64,000 nucleotides of DNA from Pyrenochaeta sp. MPI-SDFR-AT-0127 (Eukaryota; Ascomycota; Dothideomycetes; Pleosporales; Cucurbitariaceae). The position numbers were made by a program, and so were the translations under genes. Below the pieces are notes generated by a model. The model saw only the letters and a list, made by a program, of their open reading frames with translations. It was not told where the DNA came from and ran no database searches. The DNA lies in contig JAGTJM010000010.1 of NCBI GenBank assembly GCA_020747015.1, positions 62,001-126,000 of the forward strand. Reading direction: 5' to 3'. Shown piece after piece: positions 10,871 through 22,156 of the stretch. The first letter of the stretch is position 1, and the number at the start of each line of letters is the position of its first letter.

Positions 10871-12511
10871 CTACGCGATATACCCATTTGTTTGAGCCAA
10901 GTTCTGTGCACTCCTCCTTGCATCCAAGAACAAACTCTGGCACTCCTCTACGTCCTCGACAGCAATCTCCTTGTTCTCCCGGCCGTTGACCTCCGCCAAT
11001 ACACTGGCCGGCGCAAGCAGCTGCAGCGCATACCTTAGACTGATCTTTTCGCCTAGGCTGCTGATCGTATCCTTTGCTGCTCCTGAGATGTTTAGCTTCT
11101 CGGTGGTGACACGCGTAGTGATGATAGACTTGATTTCTGCAGGGCCGTAAGGATGAGTGGGGATGATGAGGAGACGGGCGAGTAGGTCAGGTGGGATGCC
11201 GTGCGCTGATGGAGGCAGATTGGAGCCGCCACGGATATGGGTGTTGCCGCGGTTGGAAGCAAGGATAACGAGGGGCGACAGGGGGGATTCGAGGGCCCGG
11301 TTGAGGAAAGTAAAGGCTTCGAGGTCCAGCATGTGCACCTGCGCATGTTAGTACAAGCCATATAAGACAGTGCGGCAGTCTTACCTCGTCAATGAACAAA
11401 ACACCAGGTACCAAATCGGCAACACCTTGGTCGATGTACCTGTTGACCACCTTGTTGATCTCTAACCGCAATTTCTCAGTGATCTCCGTCTTCTTTGGCT
11501 TCATCAACTGGCCCATCATGCTCATTATATCCTGGCCACCCTGTGGCCGTGCATTCGCAACATCCAAATCATGAAGCGTGACATCTTGCACTATCTCCTT
11601 CTTCTTGTGCACATCACCTTTTGGTATTGGCACGTACTCTTCAGCCTCGAGATCGAACTCAGTCGCATATGCGTCTGATCGGCCGACGCGTTTGACGGCA
11701 CCCGTGTTCGCTTCGATGTAGACGACGTCCCCTAATCGGACTCGCTCTTTTTGGATTGCTTCGTATATTGATGGATCAAGTCGCAACTTCTTCGTTCCCT
11801 TTGCAGACTTGAGAGAAATGAGAAGATGGGAGATTGTGCGGCCGTAGCCTCCAAGCGGGTTCTCGGCTTCCTCTGGCGTAAGCTCTGTCACCTCGCCCTC
11901 GTAGACCTCCTTGGTTTCTTTTACACGTAGACCTGTGGGCCAAGGTATCAGCACTTTGATTCAAAATAGCCAAGCGCAACCTTTGACCATGGCGCTTCCT
12001 TGTCCAACCAGCCATGGCCATGCAAGAATGCGTACCTATAGCTCTTCGGAAATTTTCCATGAGCGCCTCCGTCTTCTTAACCTCAGCAGAGTATATCTCG
12101 CTGCCAACAATGGGGCAGAAGGGCACTTTGGTCCCCAGCTCCTGGCTTACAGCCAAAGCCAGCGCGGTCTTGCCGGTTCCAGGCCCACCTGCAAGGAGTA
12201 CGGCTCGGCCAGACATCTTCTTCGCCTTTACGAGGTCGACCACTAGACCACATGCCTATATTTGTTAGCCTTGCCCCGGTAGGAGAATGGACACGCAGGA
12301 GATACCTCTCGAGCCGCAGCTTGACCAACGAAACCTCCTGCCGCAGGTGTGGCGCGTCCATCGCTCGACAGGCCCAGGCCTTTGATATGTGAATGTGCAG
12401 CTGTCCTGCACGCGAAACGTCAGTCTACATGTTCCTTTGTGTGTGCACGTTGGCTGCTTGCCTGCTCTCGCGCGCATTGCTCTTCACTTCGCTGACAGGC
12501 ACCGTCGCCAT
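10871..12511 (-). CDS. RVB1: RuvB-like AAA+ ATPase 1 (RVB1, pontin)
   Basis: Nuclear AAA+ ATPase that forms hetero-hexamers with RVB2 in INO80, SWR1 and the R2TP chaperone. Five exons: 12511-12462, 12405-12306, 12255-12036, 11932-11385 and 11338-10871, giving 461 residues, as in the family. Walker A is GGPGTGKT at about 73-80 and Walker B is LFIDEVHM at about 302-309. The inserted domain II (VTELTPEEAENPLGGYG) and the C-terminal lid are present. Intron 1 (56 nt) has a GC donor (AG|GCAAGC), a CTGAC branch and a CAG acceptor; this is the only splice that joins the conserved N-terminus (SEVKSNARESRTAAHSHIKG). The other introns are GT-AG (50, 103 and 46 nt). Confidence 0.95.
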
Positions 12512-13878
12512 GTTTGCGATTGCCAATCTAGATCGTCGCTTGATCAATCGATGAATTGTTGTGTTGAAAATATGTCCTGGCTCCGCGGTCGATGTTACGT
12601 ATAGCGGCGCGTGAGTCTATGTTTGAGGTGCTTGTAGCTCAAAGTTTTGGAGATCGGAGGTTCGCGAGCGACTAGCGCGCTGCTGCTGCTGCTGCTGCAC
12701 AAGGCCAGGGCAGGGCTCAAGTCACCCGCCTCGATCCCCACCTCCGCTCCACTCTCAGAATCATGGCAGGCGCAGTCACAGAACAGTCTCTACCCTTTTC
12801 CCGTTGATTATGGGGTCGATAATCGTTGCTTGATTCTGAAATCGTCGCAGACCATGTATTCCATACCTGCGCCAGTTGCACTTTCCTCTCCCTCCTCCTG
12901 GATTGCCTCCCCCCCCCCTCTCGGCCGCCTCACGCTGTGCTTATAGCACATACAGGGCCACTCTATGGTGGAGCTGAATACACAGAGTACAACACACACT
13001 CAACCATTCCTATCGGGTACCTAGCTAACAACGACACAGGTTCTTTTCTTTGCTGTGACATGCGCTCCTGTCGGTAACCACCCACAGTCACACGGGAGCC
13101 CCCTTACCCGAAAGCCGCTCCTTTACCCTGAGACCACGAAATGACCTGGCAATACCCACCAATATACCCAGGAGGCAGTTCGACTCAAATATGGACATCC
13201 TATCGGCTAGCCCTGATCGCAAGATCGAGTAGCCACCTCACAACTGGCCAAGATTGAACATCATCCATGACTGGACCACACTCCAACCAAACTCATGACA
13301 CATCACGCAAAAGTATCAGAAGGGTATGAAAGTACTATCTTGTTTTCATTTAGGCTGTCGCCTCGGGCAGCATATTCATACAGCAGACTACCTCCCGGAT
13401 GCCCTTATTTGGATGTTCTCATTTTCGCATGAATTCCTCGCGCCTCCGCGCCAAATGTCGGCCGCAGGGGGCAGCCGATCCTCTCAAACAAAAAGATCCA
13501 AAAAGACAAACCTCGTCAGACTCGTGATCCGTTGCCGGCGTTGGTACCCTTGGTACTTCTAGGATAGGGTGGTTGGCAGAAAGATTTCTGTACAAGCGAT
13601 GTGTGAATGGGGGCTACTGGTGATGTGTTTGCAAAGGTGAGTGGGAACGCGCAGTCATTAAGCACACTCTGCCAATCAGTTTCAGATCTCGTCGGCGACC
13701 CAGCCGTTACCAACCAGCGACTGCTAGGTTGTGTCGAGCACAGGATGTGGAAGCGCAAAGAGCAAATGCAGGAAGAGATGAAATCCAAGCGACCAAAGGA
13801 TGCAGCAGGTCACGTTCTGGAAATTCGCAGTCAACGCCAAGATGTCACGTCAAGGTCCAGGTGCGTTGTCAAAACGCT
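12512..13878. other. Intergenic region
   Basis: RVB1 promoter side and 3' flank of BDF1. It holds a GCT trinucleotide tract at 12679-12698 and a C-run near 12910. Small ORFs at 12647-13077 and 13326-13957 are not protein-like. No gene is supported. Confidence 0.45.
12679..12698 (+). repeat. (GCT)6 trinucleotide tract
   Basis: Six GCT units in the spacer upstream of RVB1. Confidence 0.8.
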
Positions 13879-16597
13879 TTACTCCTCCTCGCTTTCAGAG
13901 CCGCTTGACTCGTCGTCATCGCTGGACGCATCATGTGCTGAGGATGTTAGTCTATAATCATAGAGTGGACGCACTGACAACTCACCAGGTGGAGACTGGC
14001 TAGATCCGGACGCGCCACCCTGGAATGACTGCAGCTTTTCCTGGATCTTCCGCATATTGTCTTCCTGCTCCGTCTTGCCCATTGGCTTGTTCTTCTTTGG
14101 CCTGCTTGTGGTCTGCTTTGACACTTGCCTAGGCGGCTCAAAGTCATCGTCAGCAACAACACCACCCTTTGGACCACGGATAGATTTGATGAACTTGAAA
14201 AGCTCTCTAAGCGTCTCGTCGTTGATCTCGTCCATGTCAAGTTCCATTTCATCATCATGCACGTTTGCAAGGTGCGGACATCCATTCCTGATGATTTGAA
14301 CCGCCCGTCGCATGTCAGCATCGCCCAATGTGCTGATACCCTCGGAAATCTCTTGCTTTTGTGCGAAGCTCAATGGTGCCGGGGCCTTGGCACGCTTCGC
14401 CGCCTTGACTGGCTTCGAAGGGGGTGGCACGGAAAGAGGTAAGGCCTTCTTCTTTGGCGGTTGCGCAGGCTTCTTCTTCTTGCTCGGCGCTTTCGGCGAT
14501 GCACGCTTGCCACTCGTTTGCTGCTGAAGAAGCTGCTGCGCTGTAGCGTTCAGCGCCGCAATTTGCTGCTGAATAGCCAGAAACTGAGCTTGAGCAGGAT
14601 CCACCTCCTCCTCCTCTTCGTCCTCCTCCTCTTCCTCTTCATCAGAGTAGAGTTCACTGGGGGATTGTTCAGGAGGAGGTGCGTGCTGTGCGAGCCAGTC
14701 TGCCTTTTCCTTCCACAAGCTCTCAAAGAGATCTTCAAGTTGATGGCCCATTTTATTGACAGCATCGCCTTCAGGGTTGAACTTGTAGCAGTTGTGAAAA
14801 ACCAGCTGAGCATCATTGTAGAAGTCCTTGGCGCTCTGGTATACACCATTCTTCATGTTCTTCTCGATCGTCCCAAAGTCCATTGGCTTCTTGATGATCT
14901 TGACATAGGAAGGGATGTTCAGAGCCACGGGGTCTACGGGAGTTATGAAAGGGTATGTTACAGTGCTATACTTTGGCTTCAAGAGCTCCGTCAGGACGCT
15001 CTCGCAGAACTTTAGTTCTTGCTGGTACTTCTTCCTTCTCGGCTTAGCATTGGAATAGGGCAAATCCTTCGACGGTCTATGGATCTCCCTCTTTGGCCGA
15101 CCATCCGCTGTAGAGGAGTCGCGACGAATGAGAGGCGTCCCATCTTGCTGAAGGGGCCATGCAGCGGCCTGAGGAGATGCAGCCGTAGGAGCCGGAGCCA
15201 CAGGAGACTTGACAGTAGGCGGTGCGACCCTTGATTCACGCCGCGGCTTCGGTGCCGTATTGACTGTCGGCTTCTTGGCCTTGACCGGCTTCTGCGGCTC
15301 CTCAGTAGCTCCTCTGGGCATCTTTCCCATACCCTTTAGAAAATATGCGCGTAAGTTGTATCCTGCCTGAGTGACTGGGTGCTGCTTGTTGTTGAACAAC
15401 TCGCTATTTTCGACTAGTTGGTCAAGGTCTGCCATGAATTCTCTGACATAGGTGTAACTCTTCTCTTTCAACTTGTTCTCCATTGTCGATAGATCCATTG
15501 GGTTCTTGACAATATCGGGATAGGTAGGAATGCCAAGAGCCACTGGATTGACAGGATCCTTGAACGCAAGGGATACCTTGATTTTCTTCGTGTTTCGTAT
15601 CCTCTCCAGCAGAAACTTATTTTGAGCTTCAGTCATGGGATTAGGCGGCCACTCTTCGTAATCGACGGCTTTGTGGACTCCCGACGTCTCCTGAGCTTGC
15701 TCCGACGCCACTGCCGCATTTACTCCATTTTCTTTGGGTTGCTCTGAAGGAGGTGGCACCTCTGGAACCTTGAAATCAGACTGATCAACTGACTCTTCAT
15801 CCGTCTTTGTGCGCTTCGCATCCGGAACATCGTCATCATCATCTTCACGCGGACGCACTTTCCCAGAAGGGGGCGCGTCTTCCATATCTCGATCAACGAT
15901 TGCAGGCGACTGGGTCGAATCATGTTCCGGAGCAGCTGCATCCGAGTTCGTTTGAATTGAGAGGTCCTTCATCGGCTTTGTTGGAGGTGCAGACGTCTCT
16001 GCAGGTTTCGAGTCCTCAGGCGTATCGGTTTCCATGGCGTCTGGAGCAGGCTCATCTTTCGGCGCGATTTGGGTCTCGGGGACTTGCTGCGTACTCTCGG
16101 TCGTGGTCTGGGTTGCAGAAGAGAGTTCTTCGGCGGTCGCGGGTGCGTCGCGTACGTCTGATGTTGGCGCTTCAACTGCGTTGGCTACTGTCGTAGCCAC
16201 ATCTGAGTCGCCAAAAAGCGAGTTGGAGTCTTGCTGGCTATCAGGCAGGAACTGTGCAACGCCGTCAATTCCGCTCGAAACGTTCATTGTGGGTTCGATG
16301 GCGGGCTCGACCGCAGGCGGCGACGTGTCTAATGCGGCGTGGTTTCCGTTTAGTGTTGGTTTCGGTTGCACAGGGTCATCGAAAAGTACATGATGAACGC
16401 TGGCGACAGTTAGCAAAGTAAGCGCGAGGTGAGAGAAGGGCAAGATGGCGCGTGGAGAGGTACGATGAAAGACGGGGAGAATAGGCAACTCACCCATTTG
16501 CTTCGGTATCAACAGCCATAGCGTCTGCCGGCGCAAATGCGGTCGCCTTTAGATCCAAAGGAGTATTGTCGACCACAGATGATGTCATTACTGCCAT
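13879..16597 (-). CDS. BDF1: Double-bromodomain BET protein (BDF1-like)
   Basis: Chromatin reader that binds acetylated histones. Three exons, 16597-16494, 16399-13986 and 13937-13879, give 858 residues. Bromodomain 1 spans about 294-398, with the acetyl-lysine Asn in FNNKQHP. Bromodomain 2 spans about 497-600, with Asn in CYKFNPEG and MDFGTIEKNM in the ZA loop. An acidic run (DEEEEEEDEEEE) precedes a Lys/Pro-rich linker, an ET domain at about 710-779 (FAQKQEISEGI ... LRELFKFIKS) and the C-terminal acidic/Ser tail SSDDDESSGSESEEE. Intron 1 is 95 nt with a CTAAC branch. Intron 2 (13985-13938) is 48 nt, has GTGAGT, ACTAAC and CAG signals, and contains no in-frame stop, so a plain ORF reads through it. 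Homologues are often 700-900 residues. Confidence 0.93.
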
Positions 16598-17832
16598 AGG
16601 GCCATGAAGGTCAATGGAGGGTTTGCGCGCGGCTGACAAGGAATGTGCAGGGTTTGGTGCTACTGCCAATCTGGGGTTGTTAGCGACTTCCAAACTGGGC
16701 GCGCACGCGACTGCGCAAACGAAGGCGTGTATCTGGCACGGCCAGGGATGAAAGTAGAGTCTAGGGGCGGCAGGGCAGTGGATGAGGATGGTGGGGTTGA
16801 ACGGTGTGGCTTGTGTCGGCAAAGTGGTCGAAGGTAGGAGGGAGGGGCAGCAGAAGACTATAAGTAGGCAGAGGCTGAAACAAATCTAGACTCACGTGAC
16901 GTAGGGTGGTGGCGCGAGTATCAAAGAGCCTCGCGGGGGCAACGATGAGTCAGAGGATTATCTCCGAAGCGCCGACGCGTTTGTTGATGATGGGCCAGAG
17001 GGCGCGTTGCGGGAGGCAGAGAGCGGGTTGGTGCAGTTGTTGCGCTGTGTGCAGAGGTGCAACAACACGACAAACAGTTGACGATGCAGCGCACGGATGG
17101 TGCGTGGTGAGGGCGAAGTGAGGGCACGGGCGGGCGGTGAGCGCTAGCGGGCTGCAGCAGCTGGGGGGGGGATGCGTCGCTGATAAGTATGTGGTTTGGG
17201 TTGGGGATGCGGCGACAAGGCCTAGGCGCGGTCGCGGAATGGGTCTTGGGGTGAATTGGTTTTTGGTGGGGTGCGAGTAATGGGCGGGATCCGGAGCAGG
17301 CGCGTGTTGATTGGAAGCGGATCGGAAAATGGACGTCGAGAAGGCGAGTTGATGAGCTGGGCTGCAACCACCCTTTATCAGTCCCGGAGCGCCGACCTTT
17401 CCTCGCCCAGCTTGGCAGCCCCTGAGGTGCACTAACCTCGACTGGGTACGTGTTCTTTCCGGAACCATCCAACCCATCCAGCGACCACGCCCTCTTGCAC
17501 CCCAGCTGAGGCCCTGCACCAGGCCCTGCGTCCGTGAGGGGAGTGTCCTTTGGCGGCCATGCGTGTGTGTGCGCGCGCAACAGAGAGCGGATCCGTCTTT
17601 CGCGGTGCGCGCCCAGCGAGCGACTGGCAGCAATCCAGAAGGCAGTTGCGCTCCGGCATCCCTGTCCGTGGCCCGTGCCCGACAGGGATGTTGTGCATCG
17701 TTCCTTCTCAAATTTTTGCAACACCCAAATCTTGCCCTTCTGCTACAGGCTGCCGTCCAAAGCCACGCCTCGCCCCAAGACACCCCAGACAGCGTGCAGA
17801 CACAGCGACGCACTGCGCAGCCCACCGCCAAC
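16598..17832. other. Bidirectional promoter region between BDF1 and the Utp12-domain gene
   Basis: 1.2 kb, GC-rich, between divergently transcribed genes. Long minus-strand ORFs here (16921-18050) are artefacts of GC-rich sequence: they are Pro/Arg/His/Ser-rich and overlap the real gene at 17833. No gene is supported. Confidence 0.5.
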
Positions 17833-19188
17833 ATGCCTGCCGCCGTAGCCTCGCGCGCCCGCGACCTCAAGACCTCCCGGACTCGCGACGGCGCCCCACC
17901 CGCAAAAAAGACCAAGCTTACCCAGCAGCCGTCCACAACAGCCCGCCAGAGCGGCCTGCGGGCGCTCATCAATGGCACTGCAGCCCAGAAGCCGTCCGCA
18001 AAGCTCAGTCGAGCCAAGAGTGCGCGCAAGGACCGAGTCGACGAGGCCACGGCCGTCGTTGCTGGAGGCCAAGCAGGTCATGGTGACGTCGACATGGCAG
18101 ATGCCGAAAGGCAAGTCGTCGAGATTAGCAGCGCCGAGGAAGAGAGCGACCATGCCACCTCAGACGACGAAGATGATGTGGCTGGGGCGGCCGAGCAGGC
18201 ACTCGCAAACGATGAGCAGGGCGTGCTACAGCATGCGACCGCAGAGCCAGAGGATCTCTCGTTTGGAGACCGGCTGCGTGCACAAGACCCAGAGCCTGTG
18301 CAAGAATCGCGTATAGTCGATGTCGAATCTGCCTTTGCTGGCCCCAATGCCGAGTCCAAAGCACTCGCAACCGCAGCCACCAACCGCACCCTCTCGGCAC
18401 CAAACGCTTCGTCTCTGGGGACTGTCCTTACCCAAGCACTACGCACAAACGATACTGAGCTTCTCGAGTCGTGTTTACGAGTCATCGATGTCGACACCAT
18501 CTATGCCACTGTCGAACGTCTACCTTCGCCGCTTGTGGGAAATCTCCTACAGAGGCTCGCTGAGCGCCTGCACAAGAAGCCGGGGCGAGCAGGCATGCTC
18601 ATGGTCTGGGTGCAGTGGTCTCTGGCGGCACACGGTGGATATCTGGCTAGTCAGCCACAACTAGTTAGACAGCTGACGACACTGAATAAGGTGCTCAAAG
18701 AACGTGCCAGCGGACTGCAACCCTTGCTTTCTCTCAAAGGACGCCTGGATATGCTACAAGCACAGCTTGAACTGCGGCGACGGAATCAACGAAGGGCTGC
18801 CAACGACGACGAGGACGAGGCAATCATCTATGTAGAAGGAGAAGATGACTATGCGTCATCAGTTGACGGAGATGAGGTTGACGCCACCCACGCAACACCC
18901 GGGCTACAGAAGCTGATACGGGGAGACTTTGATGACGAGGATGAAAGCTCAATCGATGAAATGCCTACAACAATGGAGATTGACGAGGATTCAGAAGAGG
19001 GCAGCGAAGATTCCGAGGATCTCATTGATGATGAGGCTGAAGAGACGGACGATGATCTTGGCGACGATATGTCTGAGCCTACAAGTGATGGTTTAGACGA
19101 TGGAGAGGGCCTTTCCGAAAGTGAGGAAGAGTCGAAGCCAGAAAGACGGTCCACTGCTGCTCGTACTGGGCTAAAAGGCCGGCGTTGA
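17833..19188 (+). CDS. Utp12-domain nucleolar protein (UTP5/WDR43-like)
   Basis: Unspliced gene of 451 residues. ATG 17833 (CCAACATGCC context) is chosen over longer in-frame readings from 17563. The N-terminus is basic (residues 1-70), followed by an acidic Asp/Glu/Ser stretch. A Utp12 (small-subunit processome C-terminal) domain covers about residues 190-320: SLGTVLTQALRTNDTELLES, then LVGNLLQRLAERL, then WVQWSLAAHGGYL. A long acidic tail ends in basic TGLKGRR. Utp12 domains occur in tUTP/U3 snoRNP proteins (Utp5, Utp4, Utp12, Utp13) acting in early 18S rRNA maturation. Unlike yeast Utp5, no WD40 repeats are visible, so orthology to UTP5 is an inference. Confidence 0.78.
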   Translation: MPAAVASRARDLKTSRTRDGAPPAKKTKLTQQPSTTARQSGLRALINGTAAQKPSAKLSRAKSARKDRVDEATAVVAGGQAGHGDVDMADAERQVVEISSAEEESDHATSDDEDDVAGAAEQALANDEQGVLQHATAEPEDLSFGDRLRAQDPEPVQESRIVDVESAFAGPNAESKALATAATNRTLSAPNASSLGTVLTQALRTNDTELLESCLRVIDVDTIYATVERLPSPLVGNLLQRLAERLHKKPGRAGMLMVWVQWSLAAHGGYLASQPQLVRQLTTLNKVLKERASGLQPLLSLKGRLDMLQAQLELRRRNQRRAANDDEDEAIIYVEGEDDYASSVDGDEVDATHATPGLQKLIRGDFDDEDESSIDEMPTTMEIDEDSEEGSEDSEDLIDDEAEETDDDLGDDMSEPTSDGLDDGEGLSESEEESKPERRSTAARTGLKGRR

Positions 19189-19624
19189 ATAAGAAATGGA
19201 AAAGTTTGGAGTTTTTGTAATATTTCACTGGTGATCTGCGATCATCTGGAGGACCACGATCCGTTTCAAAATTATCGGGAATGGCACCGCTCTTCGGGTA
19301 TCAACACTTGGCGATTTTACTATTCTCATTCGCATGGGCACTCCGGTACGCCTGGTTGTTTAGCACTCACTCTCTCATGAACCCTGTACCTGATGGCCTT
19401 TCTGTTGCATAGCGAGGAATAGACGGCGTAGCTCATCATGCTTCATTGTATTTGCTCCACATGTCCTATTCACACTGCCATTTCTTCATTGTGGCTTACA
19501 GACTGCTTCATTACTCACTGGCATTATCGCTTCACGATGTCACCCACACGTCCCATATATATGGGGGGGAATGGAATCTACATCATCTTGACATCCAAAA
19601 TTCAGACTCATCATAAAAGAAGAA
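19189..19624. other. Intergenic with promoter of the downstream ORF
   Basis: 3' flank of the Utp12-domain gene and upstream region of the ORF at 19625. It contains the palindromic AT core described separately at 19552-19565. Confidence 0.4.
19552..19565 (+). promoter_or_regulatory. Palindromic AT-rich promoter element (TATA/CArG-like)
   Basis: CCCATATATATGGG is a perfect 14-bp palindrome 60 bp upstream of the ATG at 19625. It can serve as a TATA element. It also resembles an MADS-factor CArG box, although its A/T core is 8 rather than 6. Function is inferred from position only. Confidence 0.35.
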
Positions 19625-20260
19625 ATGATTCCCTCAAAGCGCAATCGCGCAGCTGTCTGCAATATGGACGGCAATTCCCTTCATGCAAATCAGCCACTAC
19701 ATCTTGGACGAACAGTTTCCAACTATGTTGACAATACATCCAGCCCAAAGCAAGCTCCAGTCTCCGTCATTGACTTGAACGGCAGTGCTATCCGTCCTAA
19801 TCAGCCATTCCCGGTTCTCCGTCGCACCACTTCAGGTCACCTCTTCCAAGCTGAGCCAGCGTCTGTCTATAAAGCTGAATTAAGGAGGCCTCGCCCTGTT
19901 GCTCCTACATCGTGTCTGCCGGCCGTGCAAGTGAAGCATACATGTCCCTCCTTGATCTTGGAGACCAAGGAATTCGCTAACAATCAGTTGCACACCCAAA
20001 TCGCGATGCGGCCTACTCCTGCTAGGCAAGCTGAAGTTGAGCATGGCTGGGGCTTTGAAGATCGTGCTTCCTTGGGAGCTTTGGCACAGAGTTGTGCTGC
20101 CTTGGTTGAAACAACTTCGCAGGAGATATTTACTAGCCGACATGACTCAGTGATTTGTCCAAAGACAGAAACGGTAGAGGGACCTACCTCCAGCGATGTG
20201 TGGATGGAAATCGCTCGCGATTATGTCTGCGCCAAATTTCAGTACAATTATTCCAACTAA
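19625..20260 (+). CDS. Hypothetical protein, 211 residues
   Basis: Unspliced ORF with a good start context (AAGAAATGATTCC) and a TATA-like element 60 bp upstream. The translation is neutral, without a signal peptide or membrane segment. There is a loosely repeated pattern near the N-terminus (SLHANQPLHLGRTVSNY, then AIRPNQPFPVLRRTTSGH), suggesting an internal duplication of about 40 residues. I recognise no family. It is probably lineage-specific and could be non-coding. Confidence 0.4.
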   Translation: MIPSKRNRAAVCNMDGNSLHANQPLHLGRTVSNYVDNTSSPKQAPVSVIDLNGSAIRPNQPFPVLRRTTSGHLFQAEPASVYKAELRRPRPVAPTSCLPAVQVKHTCPSLILETKEFANNQLHTQIAMRPTPARQAEVEHGWGFEDRASLGALAQSCAALVETTSQEIFTSRHDSVICPKTETVEGPTSSDVWMEIARDYVCAKFQYNYSN

Positions 20261-20924
20261 TAAATTGAACAAAGTTCGTAGTGATTTCATTCTGTCCTCA
20301 ATATGCTTTTTGCTTCTTGACTGTTTCTGTTTTGCCCGTTATTTTACTCTGCCACAGTTACTATATGAATGTTTGGATAGTTTGCTATTGACGCTTCCAC
20401 GACAGATCTAGAATGATATTGCCAATGTATGCTATATTATATATCAACAACTCACAGAATCCAGACTCACCTCACTACCGCTGATACACTACGTGGGAGC
20501 ATTTGAAAGAGAATGGGCCCTTTTTGGGAAACAGTATTCCATTCCTATGCTAACTCTGTATCACTCCTCGTAACGCGATGCTAGGATTAGAGCACTAAGA
20601 CGTATCAATTCTGATGGATGAATACATTAATTGGTTGTTTCTTTGTTAGTGCACATTTCGCCACACGTAATTCTTTGTTCTAACCATATTACCTCCCTAG
20701 ATTTTCCCTGTAAAATCACAATGTCTTTGTGAGTTTTAATTGATGCTTTGTTATGACCTTTGAACTGGTGCTGAACGCAATATTCCATCTTTGATGTACA
20801 TAATTTGACAACTCTCATATATTCAATACAACCCCACATTTCAAGGTCACCACTGGAAAGTAGTTGAAGATCATTCATAGTTGTTCAAGAAAAGTTTTCT
20901 CCCTTTCCGTCAAGATCATCAGCC
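20261..20924. other. Intergenic, AT-rich
   Basis: Nothing recognised. A minus-strand 83-codon ORF at 20627-20878 has no family features. Confidence 0.4.
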
Positions 20925-21599
20925 ATGACCTCCTGCATCGATTCCCCAATCGCTCCAAACCTCTCGCGAAGACTCTCGGACAAGAGTATGGACAGTGTCG
21001 CCGAGTATGTTGAACCACCGGATTCAATCCACCCACAGACTTTTTTGTACAGCCCAAGCCCCACTACAACCATCTTTAGCATCGAGTCTCAAGTCCTTGC
21101 ATATATTGGACGACAGTTCTCAGACAGCACCTACCGCAACTCCACAATACATGATCCTCATCCTAGCCCGCTTCATCAACGTCCTTTCCTTCATAGCCCT
21201 TCAGAGGATTCCTCTTACTCGTCGTGGTCCTCGCAGTCGACCGCAGTGGAGGGACCGAGCCCATTACTAACGACCCACCGAATAAGCGACTTGTTGCCGG
21301 GTGAGGTAAACTTGGACGATGAATCTGATGATTACACTTCTGAATGGAATGTAGTCACTTTGGCTGAGCAGCCTTCTGTTGGAGCAGAAGCCGAAGCGAT
21401 TCTGACAAACCTGGATAACCTTGAGCTGCCTATAATCGCAGATGCTGACTTCCAGTATTATCCTGAACAAAGAGGGCCGCCCTATATGACTTCAAGTCGA
21501 TGGAGTACTTGGCGGAGGAAGAGGGGTGCGAGGAAGGCCCCTATTCGGAACTTTGCGAGGAAGATTGTCATGAAATTGAGAATCCGCAGCCACGTATAA
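20925..21599 (+). CDS. Hypothetical Ser-rich protein with basic C-terminus
   Basis: Unspliced ORF of 224 residues. The N-terminal two thirds are Ser/Pro/Asp-rich (SPSEDSSYSSWSSQS). The C-terminus is strongly basic (RWSTWRRKRGARKAPIR, KIVMKLRIRS) and could be a nuclear or nucleolar targeting segment. No domain is recognised. It lies among other lineage-specific genes. Confidence 0.42.
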   Translation: MTSCIDSPIAPNLSRRLSDKSMDSVAEYVEPPDSIHPQTFLYSPSPTTTIFSIESQVLAYIGRQFSDSTYRNSTIHDPHPSPLHQRPFLHSPSEDSSYSSWSSQSTAVEGPSPLLTTHRISDLLPGEVNLDDESDDYTSEWNVVTLAEQPSVGAEAEAILTNLDNLELPIIADADFQYYPEQRGPPYMTSSRWSTWRRKRGARKAPIRNFARKIVMKLRIRSHV

Positions 21600-22156
21600 G
21601 ACAATGGCATTGACAATCTCTCCATCACAGCCGACTATCAGGTCTAAGTAGGATTCCAATTAGTCTCACCTAGGGACTTACACATTTTCTCATCTTCCAC
21701 GGATGTTTTTCATCTGTGTCTCTCGGGAGCCATTTGAGCATTATGGAACAAGAAAGGGACTGGAATGATGATCATGTCAGTAGACGTTTGAGTATTTTCA
21801 AGTCCCTAATTTCGATTACATCGTACATGACATTCGACACTGATAATAAAACGTACGTCTGCTCATTACAATTTTCTTACTTATCTTGTCCTATGCATTA
21901 CTTGCAGAAATATTGGTGTTCCAAACTCTTCATTCGATTCCATTGAGGATTCAATTTCAAGTATCACATAGAAATTTCAGTTCGTCGCCGTGAAGCGGAG
22001 GCTGAAGAAACGATGCGCAAGCTTATGATATGTCGTTAAAAACAAAACAACTTGCGGGTAGCATTTCAGCAACATTAGTGGCTCGAAGATGAGGAGCATG
22101 ATAGTATCGGATCTCCATGCCCTTACGTTGAATACGTTGAACCAAAGAAGCTATCA
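21600..22156. other. Intergenic
   Basis: Spacer between the plus-strand hypothetical gene and the minus-strand hypothetical gene. No supported coding feature. Confidence 0.4.

Noticed and set aside
16921..18153. Several long minus-strand ORFs (up to 366 codons) upstream of and across the Utp12-domain gene
   Set aside because: Pro/Arg/His/Ser-rich translations in GC-rich DNA, overlapping in different frames, no domain; the plus-strand gene at 17833 is well supported.
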